NCBI GenBank assembly: GCA_020435965.1
Contig: JAGQYS010000020.1
Coordinates: 1 to 35,721, forward strand
Source: Flavobacteriaceae bacterium
GTDB lineage: Bacteria > Bacteroidota > Bacteroidia > Flavobacteriales > Flavobacteriaceae
Length of the DNA stretch: 35,721 nt
Direction of reading: 5' to 3'
The notes under the pieces were generated by a model. The model made no database searches. It saw nothing but the letters and a program-made list of their open reading frames with translations, and was not told the origin of the DNA. A program made the translations under genes and the position numbers. Numbering within the stretch: the first letter of the stretch is position 1; every line of letters begins with the position of its first letter. Of the stretch, positions 25,363-32,603 are shown piece after piece.

Positions 25363-26148
25363 CTACACATCAAATTCTATTTTATTGAGTATTAACCCTG
25401 ATGCTGGCGCTATGTAATCCATAGTTTCGGTACTTTCGGGTAACAGGGAGTTTTTTATGTACTCCAACGATATGTCTTCACGACCCAGTTTAATGAGTGC
25501 TCCCATCATTAGTCGTATTTGGTTCCTGCCAAAACCTTTGGCTATTACTTTTAGCGTATATGTTTTTTCAGGAAAAAAATTGGCGTTGAACAAGGTGTTT
25601 TCTGTGAGTTCGCAATGATCTAAAGTTCTTGTGTATTTACCTTCATTTGTGGCTTTATAGCAATAGGTTTTAAAGTTGTGCGTGCCTTCAAATAATTTAG
25701 CACCTTGCTTCATAAGGTCTATATCCAAATCATCTAAAACGGTTGTCATTATTGAAGCGCAAAACGGATGGCATTTTTCTCCATAGGTGAATAAATAAAT
25801 ATATTCTTTTGTTTTGGAGCTTTGAATAATGTTGAATTCCTTACTAACTTGCTCTATGGATAAAGCACGAATATCTTGTGGTAAGTTATGATTGAACAGT
25901 TGTAGAAACTCTTCTTCATTTTCAATTTCATGACGCAAAAAAAGTTCAAAAGCAGCTTCATTGGCTGAAACCATAGCATCTGTACGACTTGCAGCCAGAG
26001 TTTTAAAATAATTGCCTTCAAGAATGTATTTAAACGTTCTGTCAATCATTAAGTGTATGGTTTTTAATTTTGGTTGTTTTTGCCAACCATGAAAACGATA
26101 GCCTAAATATTGAAATTTTACAAGGTAGAAATACTTTTTAGTAAACAT
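25363..26148 (-). CDS. divergent tRNA pseudouridine synthase, TruA family
   Basis: A 261-residue TruA-fold enzyme. TruA isomerises uridines 38-40 of the tRNA anticodon arm. Family landmarks are YLGYRFHGWQKQP at residues 14-26, the catalytic-loop ASRTDAMVSA with Asp57 retained (usual form GRTDxGVHA), and the late KGFGRNQIRLMMGALIKLGR. The loop differs from the consensus at several positions, and the FHARFSA segment of TruA reads FNIIQSS. It is therefore likely a second, specialised TruA paralogue rather than the main enzyme (inference). Its target RNA is unknown. Confidence 0.85.
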   Translation of the reverse strand: MFTKKYFYLVKFQYLGYRFHGWQKQPKLKTIHLMIDRTFKYILEGNYFKTLAASRTDAMVSANEAAFELFLRHEIENEEEFLQLFNHNLPQDIRALSIEQVSKEFNIIQSSKTKEYIYLFTYGEKCHPFCASIMTTVLDDLDIDLMKQGAKLFEGTHNFKTYCYKATNEGKYTRTLDHCELTENTLFNANFFPEKTYTLKVIAKGFGRNQIRLMMGALIKLGREDISLEYIKNSLLPESTETMDYIAPASGLILNKIEFDV

Positions 26149-26196
26149 GAAGAAGCATTATTTTTAAAAATTTCAATGTACAAAAGAATTAGGAAA

Positions 26197-26204
26197 TAGA
26201 TTTG
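26197..26204 (+). promoter_or_regulatory. -7 promoter element of the DUF1853 gene
   Basis: TAGATTTG matches TAnnTTTG exactly and lies 16 bases before the ATG at 26221, in the 72-base divergent gap with the TruA-like gene. It implies a very short 5' leader. Confidence 0.55.
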
Positions 26205-26220
26205 TATTTTCGGTTTAAGA

Positions 26221-27039
26221 ATGGCACTAACAACAAAACAAATTCAGCAACATTTTGATGGTTTTTTGCAAACCCCAAGTTTGTGGGAGAATAATGCTGT
26301 TTTTGATTTGCAACAGTTTCAAATTGAGCAAAAACCACTACAAATAAGCATAGAAATCAATCCGAAATTACGCTTAGGAAAGTATATTGAGCGTTTTGTG
26401 TCGTTTCAAATATCTGAAAATGAAAACTGTAAAATTATTTCAGAAAACATTCAAATTCAGAAAGATAAAGTTACGTTAGGCGAATTGGACTGTTTGCTTT
26501 ATAAAAACAAAAAACCAATTCACTTAGAAGTTATTTATAAGTTTTATGTGTACGATGAAAAAGTAGGAACTACAGAAATAGACCATTTTATTGGTCCAAA
26601 TAGAAAGGATTCATTAACTGAAAAACTAAATAAACTACAGCATAAACAATTACCACTACTCTACTCTAACGAATGCAAATTATATTTAAGCAATCTTGAT
26701 TTAGATGTTTTAAACATTGAACAGCAAGTGTATTTTAAAGCGCAACTGTTTGTTCCGTTTGCAAAAAAAGATCTTCAGCTAACATTATTGAATCCAGAAT
26801 GTATTTGTGGATTTTATATCAATCAACAAGAATTACAACAGTTTTCAGATTGTAAATTCTATATGCCATCGAAAAAAGATTGGTTAACAATGCCACATAT
26901 ACATGTAGATTGGCTTAATTTTAATGCTTTTAAAACTAAGGTAAACACTTATTTAGAGCGTCAATTTTCACCTATGGTTTGGGTGAAACATCCGTCTGGT
27001 AACATAGAAAAATTGTTTGTTGTTTGGTGGCACGCATAG
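26221..27039 (+). CDS. DUF1853 family protein (nuclease-fold-like)
   Basis: A 272-residue cytoplasmic protein of the DUF1853 family. The core LGELDCLLYKNKKPIHLEVIYKFYVY (about residues 87-112) shows the E...D...E-x-x-x-K spacing of PD-(D/E)XK-type nucleases, followed by FIGPNRKDSLTEKLNKLQHK, which the family shares. The reaction is not established; a nucleic-acid role is inference from the motif. It is transcribed divergently from the TruA-like gene and ends 15 bases from the convergent hisIE gene, with no terminator between them. Confidence 0.8.
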   Translation: MALTTKQIQQHFDGFLQTPSLWENNAVFDLQQFQIEQKPLQISIEINPKLRLGKYIERFVSFQISENENCKIISENIQIQKDKVTLGELDCLLYKNKKPIHLEVIYKFYVYDEKVGTTEIDHFIGPNRKDSLTEKLNKLQHKQLPLLYSNECKLYLSNLDLDVLNIEQQVYFKAQLFVPFAKKDLQLTLLNPECICGFYINQQELQQFSDCKFYMPSKKDWLTMPHIHVDWLNFNAFKTKVNTYLERQFSPMVWVKHPSGNIEKLFVVWWHA

Positions 27040-27054
27040 CAAGTACAAATATGA

Positions 27055-27657
27055 TTAATCTTTATGCCTTTCTTCAAGAACTTTTACTATATCTTTTAAA
27101 GTAAAGCCTTTAGCCTGCAATAGCATTAAATAATGAAATAGTAAATCGGCACTTTCATTTAAGAACAAGTTGTCATTATTATCTTTGGCTTCAATCACCA
27201 CTTCTACTGCCTCCTCTCCTACTTTTTGAGCTACTTTATTAATACCCTTTGCAAATAAAGAGGCTACATACGACTTCTTAGAATCAGCATTATTAACTCG
27301 GTCTTCAATAGTGCTTTCCAATTTTGAAAGAAACCCAAAATTTTGATTGTTTACTTCGTCCCAACATGTATCACTTCCTTTATGACAGGTTGGTCCTTCT
27401 GGGTTTACTTTAACTAGAAGCGTGTCATTATCGCAGTCATTTTTTATCGAAACCAGATGTAGAACATTGCCGCTTTCTTCACCTTTCATCCATAAACGTT
27501 GTTTACTTCTACTATAAAAAGTCACTTTTTTGGTTGCTAAGGTTTGTTCTAAAGCTTCTGCATTCATATAACCAAGCATCAATACAGTTTTAGTTTGTGC
27601 ATCTTGAATGATTGCAGGTACTAATCCGTCGTTATTTTTATTAAAATCTATGTTCAT
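27055..27657 (-). CDS. hisI: bifunctional phosphoribosyl-AMP cyclohydrolase / phosphoribosyl-ATP pyrophosphatase
   Basis: A 200-residue fusion of HisI and HisE, carrying out steps 2 and 3 of histidine synthesis. The HisI half covers residues 1-105 and includes VLMLGYMNAEAL, the Mg-binding DCDNDTLLV and the Zn-binding GPTCHKGSDTCW. The HisE half, from about 110, contains KVAQKVGEEAVEVVIEA and ESADLLFHYLMLL. It is the last gene of the his operon, separated from hisF by 165 bases that hold two repeat elements. Confidence 0.96.
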   Translation of the reverse strand: MNIDFNKNNDGLVPAIIQDAQTKTVLMLGYMNAEALEQTLATKKVTFYSRSKQRLWMKGEESGNVLHLVSIKNDCDNDTLLVKVNPEGPTCHKGSDTCWDEVNNQNFGFLSKLESTIEDRVNNADSKKSYVASLFAKGINKVAQKVGEEAVEVVIEAKDNNDNLFLNESADLLFHYLMLLQAKGFTLKDIVKVLEERHKD

Positions 27658-27678
27658 ATTTTATTTAGTTTGTGTCTG

Positions 27679-27769
27679 TTCGAGTGATTTCGATTTTTAT
27701 CGAAATTGTATCGAGAACTTTGTAATTACTTCTCGATACAATTTTTTCGTCCCTCAAAAATCACTCGAA
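27679..27769. repeat. 91-base foldback element with nested inverted repeats
   Basis: The outer arms TTCGAGTGATTT (27679-27690) and AAATCACTCGAA (27758-27769) are perfect. Inside them AAATTGTATCGAGAA (27703-27717) pairs perfectly with 27730-27744, and a smaller ATTTCGAT/ATCGAAAT hairpin sits on the left. The whole can fold as a branched structure in the hisF-hisI spacer. It resembles a non-autonomous repeat element; no ORF is inside. Confidence 0.8.
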
Positions 27770-27795
27770 GTGACATTATGTATTTATATTAATAT

Positions 27796-27832
27796 GATAC
27801 TGAAACAAGTTCAGCATGACGACTAAAGTCGT
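27796..27832. repeat. palindromic repeat reaching over the hisF stop codon
   Basis: CTGAAACAAGTTCAG (27800-27814) lies inside a longer unit, running to CATGACG, of a type common in Bacteroidota spacers. Directly next to it, ACGACTAAAGTCGT (27819-27832) is a second palindrome that contains the hisF stop codon (27823-27825). Confidence 0.65.
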
Positions 27833-28578
27833 ACTTCAATATTATTTCTTTTTAATTCTTCTTTTAATTCCAAAATTGGAATTTCCCCAAAGTGAAATAC
27901 ACTTGCAGCCAAGGCAGCATCAGCCTTTCCTTTAACAAATGTGTCAACAAAGTGTTGTTTTGTCCCAGCGCCTCCAGAAGCTATAATTGGAATATTCAAT
28001 TCCTCTGATAATTTTGCCAAAGCCTTGTTTGCAAAACCTGCTTTTGTTCCATCGTTGTTCATTGAGGTAAATAAAATTTCTCCTGCTCCTCTGCTTTCCA
28101 CTTCTTTTGCCCATCCAAATAAATTGAGTTTTGTTGGAATTGTTCCACCTGCTAAATGTACTATCCATTCACCATCAATTTGTTTGGCATCGATTGCAAC
28201 CACCACACATTGACTACCAAATTTTTTTGATAACTGATTGATTAAATCTGGGTTTTTAACTGCGGATGAATTGATGGAAATTTTGTCTGCACCACATTTT
28301 AAAAGTGCATCTACATCTTCGATGGATGAAATTCCGCCACCAACTGTAAACGGAATGTTTACTTGTTCGGCAACTTTTAACACCATTTCCAACATGGTTT
28401 TTCTTCCTTCCAGTGTTGCAGAAATATCCAAAAACACCAATTCGTCAGCACCTAATTCAGCATATTGCTTTGCTAAAACCACAGGATCTCCAGCATCAAC
28501 TAGGTTTACAAAATTGACGCCTTTAACGGTTCGTCCGTTTTTAATATCCAAACATGGTATGATTCGTTTTGCTAACAT
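27823..28578 (-). CDS. hisF: imidazole glycerol phosphate synthase, cyclase subunit
   Basis: A 251-residue TIM-barrel subunit that, with HisH, converts PRFAR and glutamine-derived ammonia to IGP and AICAR. The catalytic acids are both present: Asp11 in [13 protein letters not shown] and Asp130 in VVVAID. The phosphate-binding loops are VGGGISS and ASGGAG. I start at ATG 28578 ([11 protein letters not shown]), as in the family; the frame runs on upstream to a TTG at 28614, but that part is translated from a neighbouring repeat element. Confidence 0.96.
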   Translation of the reverse strand: MLAKRIIPCLDIKNGRTVKGVNFVNLVDAGDPVVLAKQYAELGADELVFLDISATLEGRKTMLEMVLKVAEQVNIPFTVGGGISSIEDVDALLKCGADKISINSSAVKNPDLINQLSKKFGSQCVVVAIDAKQIDGEWIVHLAGGTIPTKLNLFGWAKEVESRGAGEILFTSMNNDGTKAGFANKALAKLSEELNIPIIASGGAGTKQHFVDTFVKGKADAALAASVFHFGEIPILELKEELKRNNIEVRL

Positions 28579-28589
28579 AATATGTTGTT

Positions 28590-28664
28590 CGTCATTGCGA
28601 ATGAAATGGAGCAATCTGCTTTTTTGTTAATAGATTACTTCGTCGTAAACTCCTCGAAATGACG
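28590..28664. repeat. 75-base repeat element with terminal inverted repeats
   Basis: It begins CGTCATTGCGA and ends TCGAAATGACG, imperfect inverted ends (7 exact outer bases), with GCAATCTGC and AGATTACTTCG inside. This form is recognisable as a widespread bacterial intergenic repeat. It lies in the hisA-hisF spacer and supplies the spurious upstream extension of the hisF frame. Confidence 0.7.
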
Positions 28665-28696
28665 TTTAAATTTTATTTTTTGTTTTACTATTTTTG

Positions 28697-28724
28697 AGAT
28701 TCCTGCCTGTGTAGGCAGAAATCT
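28697..28724. repeat. palindromic repeat, ATTCCTGCC family
   Basis: AGATTCCTGCCT, GTGT, AGGCAGAAATCT: 12-base arms with one mismatch. It belongs to the same family as 29545-29562 and 31492-31511. Confidence 0.75.
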
Positions 28725-28743
28725 ATTGTTTTTAGTTTCATAG

Positions 28744-28771
28744 TGGATTCCGCATCAAGTGCGTAATGACA
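28744..28771. repeat. palindromic repeat, GGATTCCGCATCAAGTGCG family
   Basis: The unit reads TGGATTCCGCA, TCAAG, TGCGTAATGACA. It is the same as 31534-31561 except for one base in the right arm. It ends 9 bases from the hisA stop codon. Confidence 0.8.
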
Positions 28772-28780
28772 AACTTCAAA

Positions 28781-29539
28781 TTAATCATTCGATATAAATT
28801 GTTCTAACTGTTTTAAACTTATTCTATTCTCATAGATGGCTTTCCCTATAATGACACCTTCACAACCTAATTCTGCAAGTTTTGGTAATTCATCAAACGT
28901 TGAAATACCTCCTGATGCTATGAGTTTTAAAGATTCTTCGTCCCGATAGCTATCGGGATGCTCAGAATGACACTCAGTCAATATTTTCTTGTATAAATCA
29001 AATGAAGGTCCTTCGAGCATACCATCTTTAGAAATATCTGTGCATATAACATACGATATGCCTTTTTCTTGATAATTTTTTATAAACGGAATAACTTCCA
29101 AATCGCTTTCTTCTTGCCAACCAGATATTGCTATTTTGTCGTTGTTACAATCAGCTCCAAGAATTATTTTATCTGAGCCATACGTTTCAATCCATGATGA
29201 AAATACTTCTGGATTTTTAACTGCAATACTGCCACCTGTAATCTGATTTGCTCCAGAGTTAAAAGCAATTTTTAAATCTTCATTCGATTTTAAACCACCA
29301 CCAAAATCAATGCTTAAGTTGGTTTTAGTCGCAATTTGCTCTAAGATTTTATAATTTACAATATGACTTGCTTTTGCACCATCTAAATCAACAACATGTA
29401 AAAATTCAATTCCTGAATCTTCAAATAGTTTGGCTATTTCCAATGGGTTTTCATTATACACTTTCTTTGTGTTGTAATCGCCTTTAGTGAGCCTTACACA
29501 CTTTCCGTCTATAATATCTATGGCTGGTATTATTCTCAT
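28781..29539 (-). CDS. hisA: ProFAR isomerase with repeat-derived insertion
   Basis: A 252-residue TIM-barrel isomerase of histidine synthesis (ProFAR to PRFAR). The catalytic Asp8 (PAIDIIDG) and Asp168 (CTDISKDGM) are intact, as are the phosphate loops (DFGGGLKS and ASGGIST). It is longer than usual because residues 190-203 ([14 protein letters not shown]) are encoded exactly by a 42-base palindromic repeat at 28931-28972. These lie in the loop between helix 6 and strand 7, away from the active site, so the enzyme can plausibly still work. The rest resembles Flavobacteriaceae HisA closely. Confidence 0.95.
   Translation of the reverse strand: MRIIPAIDIIDGKCVRLTKGDYNTKKVYNENPLEIAKLFEDSGIEFLHVVDLDGAKASHIVNYKILEQIATKTNLSIDFGGGLKSNEDLKIAFNSGANQITGGSIAVKNPEVFSSWIETYGSDKIILGADCNNDKIAISGWQEESDLEVIPFIKNYQEKGISYVICTDISKDGMLEGPSFDLYKKILTECHSEHPDSYRDEESLKLIASGGISTFDELPKLAELGCEGVIIGKAIYENRISLKQLEQFISND
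28931..28972. repeat. 42-base palindromic repeat inside hisA, in frame
   Basis: The core TCCCGATAGCTATCGGGA (28941-28958) is a perfect 18-base palindrome, flanked by ATTCT and AGAAT as outer arms. The unit begins AGATTCTTCG and ends CTCAGAATGACA. It spans exactly 14 hisA codons with matching codon boundaries. It is a dispersed Bacteroidota intergenic repeat type, here within a coding region. Confidence 0.85.
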
Positions 29540-29544
29540 AACAT

Positions 29545-29562
29545 TTCCTGCGAAGGCAGGAA
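29545..29562. repeat. palindromic repeat, TTCCTGC-GAAG-GCAGGAA
   Basis: Perfect 7-base arms with loop GAAG, five bases upstream of the hisA start codon on the minus strand, so the hairpin would form in the hisA translation-initiation region. Confidence 0.8.
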
Positions 29563-29595
29563 TCTAATTTTTTAATTAATATTTTTTTTTTAAAA

Positions 29596-29620
29596 CCTTT
29601 CGACAGCGCTCAAGGTGACA
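29596..29620. repeat. dispersed repeat, TTTCGACAGCGCTCAAGGTGACA
   Basis: The unit matches in form the frequent Bacteroidota spacer element that begins CTTTCGAC and ends GGTGACA, with GAGCGC at its centre on the minus strand. It lies in the hisH-hisA spacer, 11 bases from the hisH stop. Confidence 0.55.
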
Positions 29621-29631
29621 TTACGGTTCCT

Positions 29632-30279
29632 TTAAAGTGTTAAAAAGTTTTTTAATAGTTGCTCTCCTGCTATTGATGATTTCTCCGGATGAAACTGCAC
29701 ACCATAAAAATTGTCTTTTTGCAAAGCTGAAGCATAATCAATTTCATAATGGGTGGTTGCAATGGTTTCGGCACATTGTTCAGCATAATAACTATGTACC
29801 AAATACATGTATTCTCCTTCTGAAATACTTTTAAACAAATCAGATTTTAAATTTGTAATGGTATTCCAGCCCATCTGTGGTACTTTAACTTTTTTTGAAA
29901 ACTTTTTCACATCTACATTAAAAATCCCTAAGCCTTTTGTATTGCTTTCTTCTGTATGGTTGCACATAAGTTGCATCCCCAAACAAATACCTAAAACGGG
30001 TTGCTTTAATGTTGGTATTATTTTGTCCAACCCAGATTTTTTAAGCATGCTCATAGCGTGTCCAGCTTCGCCAACGCCAGGGAAAATGACCTTGTCGGCT
30101 TGCTGAATTGTTTTTACATCACTAGTTAACACAGCATCATAACCCAAACGCTTGAAAGCAAATTGTATGCTTTTTATGTTTCCTGCGCCGTAATCAATGA
30201 TAGAAAGGCCTTCTCCAGCTCCTCCAAAGGAGGAGGGTTGCTTACTCATATGTTCTTCTTTTTGACTTATCTGACTCAT
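29632..30279 (-). CDS. hisH: imidazole glycerol phosphate synthase, glutaminase subunit
   Basis: A 215-residue class I glutamine amidotransferase that feeds ammonia to HisF. The core starts LSIIDYGAGNIKS at residue 25, the nucleophile Cys99 is in GICLGMQLM, and the His-Glu pair is in VQFHPEKS. The first 24 residues are an extra N-terminus. Part of this, QPSSFGGAGEG, is encoded by a palindromic repeat (30219-30235), and the usual start just before SIIDYG has no ATG. Translation must therefore begin at ATG 30279 or ATG 30249. The enzyme itself looks complete. Confidence 0.94.
   Translation of the reverse strand: MSQISQKEEHMSKQPSSFGGAGEGLSIIDYGAGNIKSIQFAFKRLGYDAVLTSDVKTIQQADKVIFPGVGEAGHAMSMLKKSGLDKIIPTLKQPVLGICLGMQLMCNHTEESNTKGLGIFNVDVKKFSKKVKVPQMGWNTITNLKSDLFKSISEGEYMYLVHSYYAEQCAETIATTHYEIDYASALQKDNFYGVQFHPEKSSIAGEQLLKNFLTL
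30219..30235. repeat. palindromic repeat inside the 5' end of hisH
   Basis: CTCCTCC, AAA, GGAGGAG: perfect 7-base arms. It is part of a known Bacteroidota repeat type (CCTCCTTTGGAGGAG on the other strand) and codes for PSSFGGAG in HisH. Unlike an ordinary intergenic copy, it contains no stop in the hisH frame. Confidence 0.75.
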
Positions 30280-30313
30280 TTTCTTTCTTAATTTTACTTT
30301 TATAAGAGTGTTT

Positions 30314-30328
30314 CTTCCCTCTGGGAAG
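30314..30328. repeat. palindromic repeat, CTTCCC-TCT-GGGAAG
   Basis: Perfect 6-base arms, with GATGGGC a few bases on, in the 65-base hisB-hisH spacer. It is a different family from the other elements of the operon. Confidence 0.65.
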
Positions 30329-30344
30329 ATTAAGATGGGCTTTT

Positions 30345-31481
30345 TTACAGCATACCTTTTGTACTTGGCAAAATCATTTTTTCTAAATCACGTTTTACTG
30401 CCATTTTAATGGCTTTTGCAAAGGCTTTAAAAATAGCTTCTATTTTGTGATGTTCGTTGGTGCCTTCTGCTTTTATATTTAAATTACATTTGGCACCATC
30501 GGTAAACGATTTAAAGAAATGCATAAACATTTCGGTTGGCATTTTGCCTATCATTTCACGCTTAAAATCGGCTTCCCAAACAAGCCAATTCCTACCTCCA
30601 AAATCGATGGCTACTTGAGCTAAACAGTCATCCATTGGCAAGCAAAATCCGTAACGTTCTATACCTAATTTATTACCTAAAACGGTATTGAACAATTCCC
30701 CTAAAGCAATGGCTGTGTCTTCAATGGTGTGGTGTTCATCAACTTCTAAATCGCCATCAACTTTGATGTTCAAATCCATTTGGCCATGACGTGCAATTTG
30801 GTCCAACATATGGTCAAAAAATGCAATGCGTGTACTAATATTGCTTTGTCCTGTTCCATCAAGGTTTAAATGAATGTTGATTTTGGTTTCGTTAGTGTTT
30901 CGGGTAATGTTTCCAGATCGTTCTTTAGCTTTTAAATACTTATAGATATCTTCCCAATCGTTGGTTTCAAGAGCTATGTAGCTGCTTAATGCTTCTCGTT
31001 TGACTATTACTTCATTTGTTCCAAGATTTGTTTTATCATTAATATAAATCCCTTTGGCGTTTAGGTTTTTAGCCAATTCAATATCTGTTAAACGATCACC
31101 AATAACAAATGAGGTTTCTAAGTCATAAGCTTCAGAAAAGTATTTGTTTAATAAACCTGTTCTTGGTTTTCGTGTTTCGGCATTTTCATGTGGAAATGTT
31201 TTATCAATTAAAATTTCAGAAAAAACAACACCTTCTTTTTTAAAAGCATCAATAATTTTATTTTGTGCTGGCCAAAAGGTATCTTCAGGAAAAGATTGTG
31301 TTCCTAAGCCATCCTGATTGGTAACCATAACCAATTCAAAATCTAATTCTGAAGCAATTTTTGCCATATATTGAAACACTTTTGGGTAAAATTCTAACTT
31401 TTCTAAACTATCAAGTTGGCAGTCAATAGGTGGCTCTATAACCAAAGTTCCATCTCTGTCTATAAATAATACTTTTTTCAT
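30345..31481 (-). CDS. hisB: bifunctional histidinol-phosphatase / imidazoleglycerol-phosphate dehydratase
   Basis: A 378-residue fusion. The N-terminal HAD phosphatase removes phosphate from histidinol phosphate: DRDGTL with Asp8 and Asp10, then VTNQDG, then [12 protein letters not shown]. The C-terminal dehydratase (from about residue 190) makes imidazole acetol phosphate and contains [12 protein letters not shown] and [13 protein letters not shown], the metal-binding His/Glu clusters, plus [15 protein letters not shown] near the end. It is the E. coli type of fused HisB. Spacers on both sides carry repeat hairpins. Confidence 0.97.
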   Translation of the reverse strand: MKKVLFIDRDGTLVIEPPIDCQLDSLEKLEFYPKVFQYMAKIASELDFELVMVTNQDGLGTQSFPEDTFWPAQNKIIDAFKKEGVVFSEILIDKTFPHENAETRKPRTGLLNKYFSEAYDLETSFVIGDRLTDIELAKNLNAKGIYINDKTNLGTNEVIVKREALSSYIALETNDWEDIYKYLKAKERSGNITRNTNETKINIHLNLDGTGQSNISTRIAFFDHMLDQIARHGQMDLNIKVDGDLEVDEHHTIEDTAIALGELFNTVLGNKLGIERYGFCLPMDDCLAQVAIDFGGRNWLVWEADFKREMIGKMPTEMFMHFFKSFTDGAKCNLNIKAEGTNEHHKIEAIFKAFAKAIKMAVKRDLEKMILPSTKGML

Positions 31482-31491
31482 GATTTCTGTT

Positions 31492-31511
31492 ATTCCTGCG
31501 CAGGCAGGAAT
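31492..31511. repeat. palindromic repeat, ATTCCTGC-GCAG-GCAGGAAT
   Basis: Perfect 8-base arms, in the hisC-hisB spacer 10 bases before the hisB start codon on the minus strand. Confidence 0.85.
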
Positions 31512-31533
31512 CTTTTAAATTTATATTTTTTTG

Positions 31534-31561
31534 TGGATTCCGCATCAAGTGCGGAATGACA
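31534..31561. repeat. palindromic repeat, ATTCCGCA-TCAAG-TGCGGAAT
   Basis: Perfect 8-base arms (31537-31544 and 31550-31557), ending in TGACA like the copy at 28744-28771. It lies 4 bases from the hisC stop. Confidence 0.85.
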
Positions 31562-31565
31562 AAAG

Positions 31566-32603
31566 TTATTCAATTTCGTTTAACGTTTCAATTAACCTCT
31601 CTCCCTCCTTTTTTGTTCCAACCGTAAACCGCAAACAGTCTTCACAACCTGGTTGGTTGGTTCGGTTTCTGACGACAATGCCTTTTTCAATAAGTTGATT
31701 ATATCTTTTTGTGGCATTATCCATTTTTGCCAACACAAAATTGGCATCAGAAGGATATACGGTTTTAATGAATGGTATCTCTTTTAGTTGAGCGCTTATC
31801 CAATCGCGTTGTTCTAAAATATCTTCAATTTCGGCAGCTACTTCTTCTGGTTTTGATAATCTTTCAAGAGCTTTTTGTTGCGTTAATTCATTAACATTAT
31901 AAGGAGGTTTAATTTTGTTTAAAACTGATATTATCTCTTTCGAGGCATAACAAATTCCCAATCTAATTCCTGCCATGCCATAAGCTTTTGAGAGTGTTTG
32001 TGTGACAATTAAATTAGGAAATTCATTTAATCTATTTAACCAACTTTTTTGTTTGGAAAAATCGATATAGGCTTCGTCAATAACAACAACCCCTTGAAAT
32101 TCTGAAATTAATTTTTCCACATAACTTTCTTCAAAACTATTTCCTGTTGGATTGTTTGGCGAACATAAAAACAAGATTTTACTTTGTTTATCTACAGTGT
32201 TCAAAATCTGGTTTATTTTAGGTTGAAAATCTTCAGTTAAAATTACTTTTCTATTTTCAATAGCGTTGATATTAGCCAAAACCTCGTACATGCCATAGGT
32301 TGGTGGCAATGTTATTATATTGTCTTGATTTGGCTCGCAAAACACCCTAAAAATTAAATCCAATACTTCATCACTACCATTGCCTAAGAGGATTTGTTCT
32401 TTTGAAATCTTTTTTTGTTTTGCCAACAAATCTTTAACGCTTGATTGTTGAGGGTCTGGATACCGATTTACACCATTATTATAAGGATTTTCATTGGCAT
32501 CAAGAAACACCATATTTGTGGAAGCATCTTTATACTCATTTCTTGCAGAAGAATAAGGCTTTAATGCTTTAATATTATCTCTCATTAAATCTTGAATATT
32601 CAT
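31566..32603 (-). CDS. hisC: histidinol-phosphate aminotransferase
   Basis: A 345-residue PLP enzyme of fold type I that transaminates imidazole acetol phosphate with glutamate. Seen are FLDANENPY and YPDPQQ at the N-terminus, LGNGSDEVLDLIFRVF, the Asn in FLCSPNNPTGN, and the PLP lysine in TLSKAYGMAGIRLG. The C-terminal RFTVGTKKEGERLIETL is typical. Its ATG overlaps the hisD stop by four bases (ATGA), so translation is coupled. Confidence 0.97.
   Translation of the reverse strand: MNIQDLMRDNIKALKPYSSARNEYKDASTNMVFLDANENPYNNGVNRYPDPQQSSVKDLLAKQKKISKEQILLGNGSDEVLDLIFRVFCEPNQDNIITLPPTYGMYEVLANINAIENRKVILTEDFQPKINQILNTVDKQSKILFLCSPNNPTGNSFEESYVEKLISEFQGVVVIDEAYIDFSKQKSWLNRLNEFPNLIVTQTLSKAYGMAGIRLGICYASKEIISVLNKIKPPYNVNELTQQKALERLSKPEEVAAEIEDILEQRDWISAQLKEIPFIKTVYPSDANFVLAKMDNATKRYNQLIEKGIVVRNRTNQPGCEDCLRFTVGTKKEGERLIETLNEIE

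Noticed and set aside
28579..28614. Upstream extension of hisF beginning at a TTG ([12 protein letters not shown]...)
   Set aside because: The added residues come from the terminal part of a dispersed repeat element, and ATG 28578 matches the HisF family start.
27679..32000. Possible CRISPR array from the many hairpins in the his operon
   Set aside because: The elements belong to different families, are irregularly spaced between genes, and there are no cas genes.
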